DNA of 15,313 nucleotides, from the NCBI GenBank assembly GCA_945483525.1, contig CALYRV010000039.1, positions 1-15,313 of the forward strand, read 5' to 3'. A model generated the notes under the pieces. That model saw only the letters and a list, made by a program, of their open reading frames with translations, did no database searches and was not told where the DNA came from. The position numbers were made by a program, and so were the translations under genes. Below, piece by piece: positions 1 to 6,205 of the stretch; the stretch's first letter is position 1, and each line of letters starts with the position of its first letter. Source of the stretch: an uncultured Verrucomicrobiota bacterium (GTDB lineage: Bacteria; Verrucomicrobiota; Kiritimatiellia; RFP12; UBA1067).

Positions 1-618
1 CGTGAAACCGCCAAAACCAAATTTGAGGCTTTGCTTCAAAATAAGAACTTCGAACTTCTCGAATGGGACGCGGCGATCAAAGAACTTGAGTTCATGAAGT
101 CTAACTTCAAAACTCCTGAAGGAGCGATCGCCGCCGAAGACCAGCTTAAGAAAGTCCGTTCCATGAAGTTCGTTCAGGAGATCTTGGTCAAGAATTTGAA
201 GGGCTACCAGTTCAAGCGCGGTAAGCCATTTAAGTTGAAGGGGGTCAATGTTCGAGATGTTGACATGAAGGAGTTTAAGCTTTCACGTCCCGATGGCAAG
301 GACACGAAGAAAGAAGTCAATTTCAAGTTGAACTGGGTGAAGTTCCACAAGGAATTCGCTGCAAACTTCAATGAGCTTATAATTCGATACATTGAAAATG
401 GCCGTACCAACTGCTCGCCAAAGCTTACGCTTCAAGAGTGGGGAGACGCTATGTGCGGTGCCGCATTGATGCTCCGCTTGGTCAGTACAGATCCTTCAGC
501 AGCTCCTCGTGGCGAACAGCTTGCCAAGGATGTGGCGAAAAACTTCCCGAACTATGTCAAGACGCTTAGAATGATGTTCCCGGATATCCAGTTCGAAAAT
601 GTCCAGGAAGAATATTAA
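1..618 (+). CDS. Hypothetical protein, C-terminal part (5' end outside window)
   Basis: The reading frame is open from base 1 (visible N-terminal residues RETAKTKFEALLQ), so this is the last 205 residues of a longer protein and not a gene starting at the in-frame TTG at base 31. I do not recognise the family. The visible part is lysine-rich and mostly helical at first (about residues 1-70). A basic, beta-like stretch follows, and then a helical C-terminal region with the pattern W-x-K-F-H-K-E-F and E-W-G-D-A-M-C-G-A-A. No membrane segment is seen in this part. It is the only plus-strand gene of the window and converges on the minus-strand gene that ends at 645, with 26 bp between the stop codons. 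A hairpin just downstream (652-684) probably ends its transcript. The missing N-terminus could change the interpretation completely. The gene itself is well supported by a clean open frame with codon use like its neighbours. Confidence 0.75.
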   Translation, partial: RETAKTKFEALLQNKNFELLEWDAAIKELEFMKSNFKTPEGAIAAEDQLKKVRSMKFVQEILVKNLKGYQFKRGKPFKLKGVNVRDVDMKEFKLSRPDGKDTKKEVNFKLNWVKFHKEFAANFNELIIRYIENGRTNCSPKLTLQEWGDAMCGAALMLRLVSTDPSAAPRGEQLAKDVAKNFPNYVKTLRMMFPDIQFENVQEEY

Positions 619-644
619 GCGAGATCAGACAAGGAGAAGGGGAT

Positions 645-1433
645 TTAGTCTAAAGGAACGCGCCAACCGGCGCGTTTTCCTTTTACTTCGACGGGAATCA
701 TAATGTTATCTTCTTCGTCATTGAAATATTCAATGGCGTCATCATCGTCGAGATCAATCTCTTTCGCTACCGGCTTTGTAGCATCAGGCTCATCGTCCAA
801 CACATCCTCGTATGTCAAAACTTTTTTCTCAGATGACTTGGCGGCAGCTTCTTTTTTGGCATAATACTCAGGATACTGCTGACGACGATAACGTTCAAGC
901 TCTTCATTACGAAGACGTTCTTTTTCGGCTTGCAGCTTGGCTTTCTCGGCCTTGAGAAGGGCTAGTGCCTTCTGAATCTTAGCATCAATTTCTTCTTGGC
1001 GCTTGTTATTCTCTGCACGTAACGCCGCACGGGAAGCCTCCTCGTTTTGAACTGAAGCAGCGGCCTGGGCGGACTTTAACTCTTGAGACTCAAGACGATC
1101 CTTAAGTTTTGATATCGCCTCGTTCAGATTCTTAACTGATAGCTCCTGAATGGCCGCCGCCTTGGCATTCTCTGCGGCGCGATCTTTATCCTTGAGCAAC
1201 AGCTCAAACATGCGGTCATTGACTATCTGTGTCTGATTGTTTGCTTTTACAACCATCATTGAGAAGATTGCAATAACAACAATTAAAGTGATGACAAACA
1301 CGATGCTTACCGTTAAGAGCCGACGACGTGCTTTGGCCTGTTCGGCATCTATGTACTGCTGAAATGCCTTTAGGACCGGAAAATCTTCCGTTGCGTCAGC
1401 ATCGTAGAGACTGATGTTGGGTTCGTTATTCAT
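645..1433 (-). CDS. Single-pass membrane coiled-coil protein of unknown function
   Basis: A 262-residue protein with no recognised family. Residues 1-38 are a soluble, probably cytoplasmic N-tail ending in KARRRLL. Residues about 39-62 form one strongly hydrophobic transmembrane helix. Residues about 70-200 are a long Ala/Glu/Lys/Arg-rich helix typical of a coiled coil. Residues about 208-243 are very acidic (runs of Asp/Glu), and the tail ends in a short basic/hydrophobic segment (GKRAGWRVPLD). The positive residues before the membrane helix suggest the N-terminus stays inside and the coiled coil lies in the periplasm. The ATG at 1433 has no clear Shine-Dalgarno sequence. An AT-rich 55-bp gap separates the gene from rarA and contains a TATACT-like box (1446-1451), so it may have its own promoter or be read through from the rarA operon. 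The 3' codons form part of a terminator hairpin. The topology recalls envelope spacer proteins such as TolA or the anchor protein at 7927-8862, but no conserved motif links them. Confidence 0.8.
   Translation of the reverse strand: MNNEPNISLYDADATEDFPVLKAFQQYIDAEQAKARRRLLTVSIVFVITLIVVIAIFSMMVVKANNQTQIVNDRMFELLLKDKDRAAENAKAAAIQELSVKNLNEAISKLKDRLESQELKSAQAAASVQNEEASRAALRAENNKRQEEIDAKIQKALALLKAEKAKLQAEKERLRNEELERYRRQQYPEYYAKKEAAAKSSEKKVLTYEDVLDDEPDATKPVAKEIDLDDDDAIEYFNDEEDNIMIPVEVKGKRAGWRVPLD
652..684. terminator. Hairpin shared by two convergent 3' ends
   Basis: A 7-bp perfect stem (ACGCGCC at 658-664, GGCGCGT at 669-675) with an AACC loop is extended by AAAGGA/TCCTTT pairing around a short bulge. 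On the plus strand it is followed by TTTTCCTTTT, a broken T-tract suitable for ending the plus-strand gene 1-618. The stem lies inside the last codons of the minus-strand gene 645-1433. Read from the minus strand the stem is followed by TTCCTTTAG, a poorer T-tract. Termination is therefore better supported for the plus strand. Confidence 0.55.
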
Positions 1434-1488
1434 AAGCTATTAGGTAGTATAACAAAAATTCATTATTACGTAGTTTACATAACGCATA

Positions 1489-2763
1489 TTATGCGAATCG
1501 CGACAAGGAATCCATACGTTTTGAAATCGTAGATTCGTAACCCTGGTCCGACGGACGGTAATATTTCTTCGGCACACCCAGATATGACTGCTCTACATAA
1601 TGATTGGCAAACGCATGCGGATATTTGTATTCAGTTACCTCATTGGATCCGATCGCCTTGACGTGCTTGTTCTTGAGATGCTCTGGCACCGGTTGCACGG
1701 CGCCGGACTCAATATCCGCCATGGCTTCGGATATCGCCATGCAGCTCGCGTTTGATTTCGGCGCCGTTGCCAGATACGTCGTGGCCTGGGAGAGATTAAT
1801 CGCACACTCGGGCATCCCCACGAATTCGCACGCCTGCATGGCCGCCACAGCCACAGAGATTCCCCTGGGGTCGGCGTTGCCGATATCCTCGCTGGCGCTG
1901 ATGACGAGACGCCTGGCGATGAATCTCGGATCCTCGCCGGCGACCAGCATCTTGCCGAGCCAGTACACGGCGGCATCAGGATCGCTGCCGCGGATCGATT
2001 TTATGAACGCCGAGATCGTGTCGTAGTGTCCGTCTTCCTTCTTGTCATAACGGACCTGTCGCCGCTGCACGCATTCCTGGATTACATCGAGCGTAAGATG
2101 AATCGTCCCGTCATTGTCCGGCGGTGTAGACTTCATCGCGATCTCAAGCGCCGTCAACGCATGCCGTCCGTCGCCGTCACTGATTTCGGAAAGGAATTTC
2201 TTCGCATCGTCATCGAAGACCGAAGGGCACTTGCCGAACCCCCTTTCCTCGTCCATCAGCGCCCTTTCCAACAGTCTGGCTACGGCTTCCGCCGTCAAGG
2301 CGTGGAGCTCGAACACCAGCGAACGCGAGGTGAGCGGAGTGTTGATGAAAAAGTTGGGATTATGTGTCGTCGCACCGATCAGGATCACCGTGCCGTCTTC
2401 AACGTAAGGAAGCAACACATCCTGTTGCGATTTGTTGAAACGATGAATCTCGTCAATGAAGAGGATGGTGCCCTGCCCGCCCAGCTCCTCTCGCGCCCTT
2501 CTGCAGATCTCGCGGATGTCGGCCACGCCAGACACCACTCCCGAAAGCCGCACGAAATTCCTGCTGGTCGCCTTGGCTATGCATTCCGCGATCGTCGTCT
2601 TGCCGCAACCGGGCGGACCATAGAAGATGACGTTGGTGAGACGGTCGGCTTCGATCACCCTTCTCAATAGCTTGCCGGGACCGAGAATATGGTCCTGCCC
2701 GACGACCTCCTCGATCGTCCGCGGACGCATTCTCGCGGCGAGGGGCTCAGTCGATGTACACAT
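1489..2763 (-). CDS. rarA: Replication-associated recombination ATPase RarA (MgsA)
   Basis: A 424-residue clamp-loader-type AAA+ ATPase of the RarA/MgsA/WRNIP1 family, which acts at stalled or gapped replication forks together with SSB and the recombination machinery in the cytoplasm. Walker A is GPPGCGKT (residues 49-56) and Walker B is LFIDEIHRF (101-109). Sensor 1 is IGATTHNP (129-136), followed by the arginine-finger-type motif TSRSLVFEL (about 145-153). The C-terminal part carries the family's tetramerisation region, including the KYPHAFANHYVEQSYLG signature (about 378-394) and an SKRM tail. Length is as usual for the family (420-450). Family members normally read PLA-R-RP-T--E-VGQ at the N-terminus, and the chosen ATG gives exactly that with only six extra residues. 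This start lies 17 bp inside the upstream gene, which suggests translational coupling. It is the last gene of the aminotransferase operon. Confidence 0.96.
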   Translation of the reverse strand: MCTSTEPLAARMRPRTIEEVVGQDHILGPGKLLRRVIEADRLTNVIFYGPPGCGKTTIAECIAKATSRNFVRLSGVVSGVADIREICRRAREELGGQGTILFIDEIHRFNKSQQDVLLPYVEDGTVILIGATTHNPNFFINTPLTSRSLVFELHALTAEAVARLLERALMDEERGFGKCPSVFDDDAKKFLSEISDGDGRHALTALEIAMKSTPPDNDGTIHLTLDVIQECVQRRQVRYDKKEDGHYDTISAFIKSIRGSDPDAAVYWLGKMLVAGEDPRFIARRLVISASEDIGNADPRGISVAVAAMQACEFVGMPECAINLSQATTYLATAPKSNASCMAISEAMADIESGAVQPVPEHLKNKHVKAIGSNEVTEYKYPHAFANHYVEQSYLGVPKKYYRPSDQGYESTISKRMDSLSRFA

Positions 2764-3697
2764 AGAAATTCCGATAAGATGCGGGAATCCGCTTCTTCAA
2801 TTCATAAAGCCGTTCGAGCTTCGTGTCAGCAGGAGCGAAGAAGAACACGACATTGGTCACCTTCTTCTTCTCCGCAAAAGCCTTGTCGAAATCCACGATC
2901 CGCGCAGTGAGCTTCGGATCGGGTCCGTCAACGGACCAATCCTCGTCGATTACCGTGGTCACGACGTTTGTGGAGGTAAGTCTGATTTCGATCGGCTGCA
3001 CCAGCCTTTCCTTACGATCTTTCCACTGCTCCTTCGGAAGAAACGCCTGATAGAAGAACTGCCCTTCCTTGAATCCGTTCACCTTTGACGTGCGAGTATC
3101 GAGCAGTTGCACGGCTTGGGCGTATTTGACCGCCTCGGCAAGCGTCTTGTCGGCCGGGAAATCGGGCGTCGTGTCCACTGTTGCACCGCCCTTCCAGGTG
3201 ACCTTGAACGTGATCTTATCGCCCTTTTGCCATTGCCGGGTCGCGATGAAGCGTCCGTATCCCACTGACTGATCCAGCGAGTCGTCAAAGGAGAACAAGG
3301 ACTGTGAAAAGGTGTAGGTTGAAAGCACCGCCAACGGCATGTCGTAATTGCCGTTACCGCCGGTATAGACGGTGTCGTAGAGCCGGTAGTCGACATCTTC
3401 TTTGATTCTCACCAGCGAATCGATGCGAGGCTCGAACTCGACCACAGGACCAATCGGCCAGAGATTGCACTTGTCGACATCATAGGTTTTCCCTGTCGGA
3501 ATACCGGCCTTAGACATTGCCTCGACGATGTCCTTCAACGAGTCATCGGTAATGAACAGCGATTCGTAATCACGGTCGCTGCCAGATCCGGCAATAACGA
3601 ATTCAACCGGCACCGCAGTGTCGATTCCCGTCGCCTTCGCTGTAAACGAAACGCAGTTCGTCGAAACCACAATACTGGCAATAAGCGTCGCGATCAT
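2747..3697 (-). CDS. Secreted protein of unknown function
   Basis: A 316-residue protein. The ATG at 3697 is preferred over the GTG one codon upstream because AGGAGG then sits 5 bases before the start instead of 2. Residues 1-20 (MIATLIASIVVSTNCVSFTA) are a hydrophobic segment that could be a signal peptide, although it lacks the usual basic N-end. The rest is soluble and beta-rich with a charged helical C-terminus (about 270-316). An early stretch (YESLFITDDSLKDIVEAM followed by KAGIPTG) recalls the YdjY-type domain of exported PVC proteins, where a similar E-S-L-x-x-T-D segment is followed by I-x-x-A and a Gly-rich turn. That link is only a resemblance by eye. The gene lies 29 bases behind the aminotransferase stop and overlaps rarA by 17 bp, so it is a middle gene of that operon. 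The heptamer repeats in the preceding gap are described separately. Confidence 0.8.
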   Translation of the reverse strand: MIATLIASIVVSTNCVSFTAKATGIDTAVPVEFVIAGSGSDRDYESLFITDDSLKDIVEAMSKAGIPTGKTYDVDKCNLWPIGPVVEFEPRIDSLVRIKEDVDYRLYDTVYTGGNGNYDMPLAVLSTYTFSQSLFSFDDSLDQSVGYGRFIATRQWQKGDKITFKVTWKGGATVDTTPDFPADKTLAEAVKYAQAVQLLDTRTSKVNGFKEGQFFYQAFLPKEQWKDRKERLVQPIEIRLTSTNVVTTVIDEDWSVDGPDPKLTARIVDFDKAFAEKKKVTNVVFFFAPADTKLERLYELKKRIPASYRNFYVYID

Positions 3698-3714
3698 CAC
3701 GCCCTCCTCGACCT

Positions 3715-3735
3715 GTTCCCCATTCCCTATTCCCT
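3715..3735 (-). repeat. Three tandem heptamers (AGGGAAT type)
   Basis: Read on the minus strand this is AGGGAAT AGGGAAT GGGGAAC: three directly adjacent 7-bp units, the first two identical. The first unit covers the last two sense codons and the start of the stop codon of the aminotransferase. The array ends about 5 bp upstream of the GAGGAGG ribosome-binding site of the next gene. Similar but different 7-bp arrays occur at 12449-12476 and, less regularly, at 11168-11195. Confidence 0.6.
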
Positions 3736-4932
3736 GAACTTCTTCATCACTCGCTTGAAGCCCTCGGCTGAACGGGCGATGACCTTTTCATCGACTGCAC
3801 AGCAAATGCGTACATAACCGGAGAAACCGAATCCTGTACCCGGAACCACGAGGATGTTCTCCTCAGCGAGAGCGTCAACGAAAGTGAAATCGTCTTCGAC
3901 GGGACTCTTCACGAAGAAATAGAAAGCGCCCTTCGGCTCGACGAATTCGACGCCCGCCTCGCGGAGCACCTTGGTCATCAGCTTGCGGCGACGATCGTAG
4001 ATCTCGAGATCCACGGTTTCTTCGGTAAGTTCGGCGGCAAGGCGTTGACCGATCACCGGCGCATTGACATAGCCGAGCGTGCGCGTCATCAGCGTGACGG
4101 CCTGGATGAGCGATGCCTGTTCGGGCATGGACGGATTTGCAAGGAAATATCCGACGCGTTCGCCGGGCAGCGACAACGATTTGGAGAACGACCCGAGTAC
4201 ACATGTCCATTTGGAAATCGGCAACATCGGCGGAACCTTCACGCCGTCGAAGGCAAAGACCCGATAGGGCTCGTCCGAAAGAATGAACATAGGACGATCC
4301 CCATTCGCGAGACGCCGGCCGTTCTCGTCATCAACGAGCTTCGCTATCGCCTTGAGATCCTCTTCGGAATAGATGCAGCCCGTCGGATTGTTTGGCGAGT
4401 TGATGATAATTGCCCGCGTACGGGAATTGATCGCCCCCTTGATTCCGTTCACATCGGGACGGAAGGACGGAGGAATGGAAGGAATCGTGCGAAGCACGCC
4501 GCCGAAGTGTCCGCAATAAGAACCGTATTCGACGAAGTACGGCGCTGGCGTAATCACCTCGTCACCGGGCGAGATCACCGCACGGAAAAAGCTGACGATC
4601 GCACCGGCGGCACCGACGGACATTACGACGTCCTTGGCCGCTACCTCGGTCTCCTGCTGCTTCGACAGGTACTTCGCCATTGCCTCACGGACTTCTGGAA
4701 TGCCGGCGTTGGGACAGTACCCGACACCGCACGGAGTGACCGCCCTGTCGGCGAGTTTAATCAGAACCTCTTTGGTCTTCGCAGGCGGCGGCACGTCGGG
4801 ATTGCCGAGGGAGAAATCGCAAACGGCGTCTTCGCCGTATTTCTTTTTCAGCTCTATGCCCTTCTCAAACATCTTGCGGATAAAGCTGGAGCCCCCGATG
4901 GACTTCGATACGGAATCGGTAACCAGTTGCAT
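3727..4932 (-). CDS. PLP-dependent class I/II aminotransferase (aspartate aminotransferase-like)
   Basis: A 401-residue fold-type I aminotransferase of the AAT superfamily (COG0436-like), a cytoplasmic enzyme moving amino groups between amino acids and 2-oxo acids. Visible family residues are the small-domain entry motif FSLGNPDVPPP (40-50), the GYCPNAGIPEVREA segment (71-84), SPNNPTG with the PLP-contacting Asn182, DEPY with Asp220 and Tyr223, the Schiff-base lysine K251 in SFSKSLSLPGERVG, and the substrate carboxylate-binding arginine R375 in GYVRICC. Length is normal. The combination F-S-L-G-N-P-D-V-P-P-P with IRKMFEKG near the N-terminus marks a subgroup common in anaerobes, whose amino-acid specificity cannot be read from sequence. 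The ATG at 4932 is preceded by AGAAAGG 7 bases upstream and by a TATAAT box. It is the first gene of an operon with the secreted protein and rarA. There is no metabolic neighbour that fixes a substrate. Confidence 0.95.
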   Translation of the reverse strand: MQLVTDSVSKSIGGSSFIRKMFEKGIELKKKYGEDAVCDFSLGNPDVPPPAKTKEVLIKLADRAVTPCGVGYCPNAGIPEVREAMAKYLSKQQETEVAAKDVVMSVGAAGAIVSFFRAVISPGDEVITPAPYFVEYGSYCGHFGGVLRTIPSIPPSFRPDVNGIKGAINSRTRAIIINSPNNPTGCIYSEEDLKAIAKLVDDENGRRLANGDRPMFILSDEPYRVFAFDGVKVPPMLPISKWTCVLGSFSKSLSLPGERVGYFLANPSMPEQASLIQAVTLMTRTLGYVNAPVIGQRLAAELTEETVDLEIYDRRRKLMTKVLREAGVEFVEPKGAFYFFVKSPVEDDFTFVDALAEENILVVPGTGFGFSGYVRICCAVDEKVIARSAEGFKRVMKKFRE

Positions 4933-4939
4933 TGCAAAA

Positions 4940-4961
4940 CCTTTCTGTAATGCATATTATA
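4940..4961 (-). promoter_or_regulatory. Promoter -10 box and ribosome-binding site of the aminotransferase operon
   Basis: On the minus strand a perfect TATAAT lies at 4961-4956 in a short AT-rich island (GATATGATATAATATGCATTA), and AGAAAGG lies at 4946-4940, 7 bases before the ATG. No good -35 hexamer is visible at 16-18 bp; the sequence there is GC-rich. The predicted leader would be only about 16-17 bases. The island stands out from the GC-rich flanks, which supports a promoter. The rest of the 4933-5061 gap (129 bp) shows nothing else I can name. Confidence 0.5.
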
Positions 4962-5061
4962 TCATATCACAAGGACCACTGCGCGAGCGCCCGCCGGGTG
5001 CGGCCTAGTCACCGATTCAAGGAGCGTAGGCCTCGATCATTCCGTCATCCATCGCAATTCG

Positions 5062-6153
5062 CTATCTTGCTTGCAGTTTCACCTTGGCGATATAGCGATC
5101 GAACCTGCGACGGACCTTTAACTGCACGATCCAACGACCGAGATACTCGATTGGAATCAACGTGCGAATAGTCGGATCAAAATCCGCAACTCTCAAAATG
5201 AACCGTCCGTCCTTCAAATTTTCCACCATTACATTCTGAGGATCAAACATACGGACGGCGTATTTCTGAAACGAATACTGCAACCGCCTGTAGGCATGGC
5301 ACAAATGCGCGCGTCGCGCTTGATCCGCCGCACAATACTCTTCCTCGAAACACTTTACCGGAGAACCATCGTAATTGGCGATAACGCTTTGGATAAGTCC
5401 ATATCCGCGCGAGGGAAATAACGCCAACGATATCCTACTCGGGAAAACCGCAAGCAAGCTCTTCGGCAATGTACGCGTCAGATGCGTATAATACGCGTAT
5501 TCCTGAGCGCATATGTTCGCCCAAGAAAAACGATTTCGGGTGATTTCAGTGATAACAGACTTCTTCAGCGGTACGAACCGATCAGAACACAAGCTCCTGC
5601 CTTCACGGATCTCATCATCACTGCGATAACATTTTATGCACATTTCATTGCCGGGGATCAGATAGCAGGAGCGCCGCTGTCCGATGCCAAGGCGAGTCAA
5701 GGCTCCGCCAACCAGCAATTGATCATATTCAAGTGCGTCTTGTCCGAATATCTTGGCGATTTGAAAGACGCTTTCTTCGTGGGTGATGGACGAATGAACT
5801 ATATTCGAGTGCCCAGTTATCCGACGCAAACTACGTTTCATCTCGTAGATTCGCTCGTTAACCAGAAGTTCATTGCCTCGCGTGTTCCGGTGAAGAGAAA
5901 AAGTCGGCGAAGGATCTTCGACTATATACGCCTTGAATGCTCCGCGCCCGCACTTTCGAGCCTTGTTCCACCAGGTAAACCATCCGCCAAATTGATAAAA
6001 ATCGTGCAACTTGCGGACAAAATCCCTTCGTCTCCAAATGACCTCGCACTCGCTCTTGATGAGAAACTTATCTTGTAAAGCCTCACGGACTTCATGCTCG
6101 AATCTTCGAGCCTTTGACCAAACAATAAAAAGATATATGTTGTTCGCTACCAT
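5062..6153 (-). CDS. Two-domain protein: unknown N-terminal domain plus YrbL-like kinase-fold domain
   Basis: A 363-residue protein from the ATG at 6153. A GTG seven codons upstream is possible, and neither has a Shine-Dalgarno sequence. The C-terminal part (about 148-360) matches the YrbL (PhoP-network) family, a protein-kinase-like fold. It has the loop LGIGQRRSCY (155-164), the lysine of MCIKCY (K174), a helix-C-like AQEYAYYTHL, GLIQSVIANYDGSP, then DPQNVMVEN (Asn307), VADFDP (Asp324, DFG-like) and TLIPIEYLGRW. Compared with E. coli YrbL there is an extra 25-30-residue basic segment between K174 and helix C. The N-terminal part (about 1-140) is unassigned. Its motifs are NNIYLFIVWSKAR at the start, VEDPSPTF, HRNTRGNELLVN and NIVHSSITHEES, the last loosely recalling the N-x-(V/I)-H-x-S motif of nucleoside diphosphate kinases. 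No signal peptide or clear membrane helix is present. It lies 52 bp behind the ExbBD operon and could be read through from it. The YrbL assignment is fairly sure; the substrate is unknown. Confidence 0.8.
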   Translation of the reverse strand: MVANNIYLFIVWSKARRFEHEVREALQDKFLIKSECEVIWRRRDFVRKLHDFYQFGGWFTWWNKARKCGRGAFKAYIVEDPSPTFSLHRNTRGNELLVNERIYEMKRSLRRITGHSNIVHSSITHEESVFQIAKIFGQDALEYDQLLVGGALTRLGIGQRRSCYLIPGNEMCIKCYRSDDEIREGRSLCSDRFVPLKKSVITEITRNRFSWANICAQEYAYYTHLTRTLPKSLLAVFPSRISLALFPSRGYGLIQSVIANYDGSPVKCFEEEYCAADQARRAHLCHAYRRLQYSFQKYAVRMFDPQNVMVENLKDGRFILRVADFDPTIRTLIPIEYLGRWIVQLKVRRRFDRYIAKVKLQAR

Positions 6154-6205
6154 ACAAGATAAAAGGCAAACCACTCACCGCTTTGAGTTCGGGGACGTCT
6201 GACCC

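Noticed and set aside
31..618. TTG at base 31 as start of the left-edge gene
   Set aside because: The frame stays open to base 1 with similar helical, lysine-rich composition, and no ribosome-binding site precedes the TTG. The gene is cut by the window.
1446..1451. TATACT-like -10 box before the 262-residue membrane protein
   Set aside because: There is no -35 box and it would lie only about 12 bases before the ATG, so the leader would be almost absent. AT-rich chance is as likely.
1484..1496. Small inverted repeat CGCAT-ATT-ATGCG around the rarA stop codon, considered as a terminator
   Set aside because: The stem is only 5 bp, AT-rich at its tip and without a following T-tract. It could stall little, and I do not call it a terminator.
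4045..4950. 301-codon plus-strand frame opposite the aminotransferase
   Set aside because: It is antisense to a gene with all catalytic residues and has an unstructured composition.
4962..5061. GC-rich stretch behind the YrbL-like gene, considered as a tRNA or terminator
   Set aside because: No cloverleaf, T-loop or clean stem with T-tract could be built.
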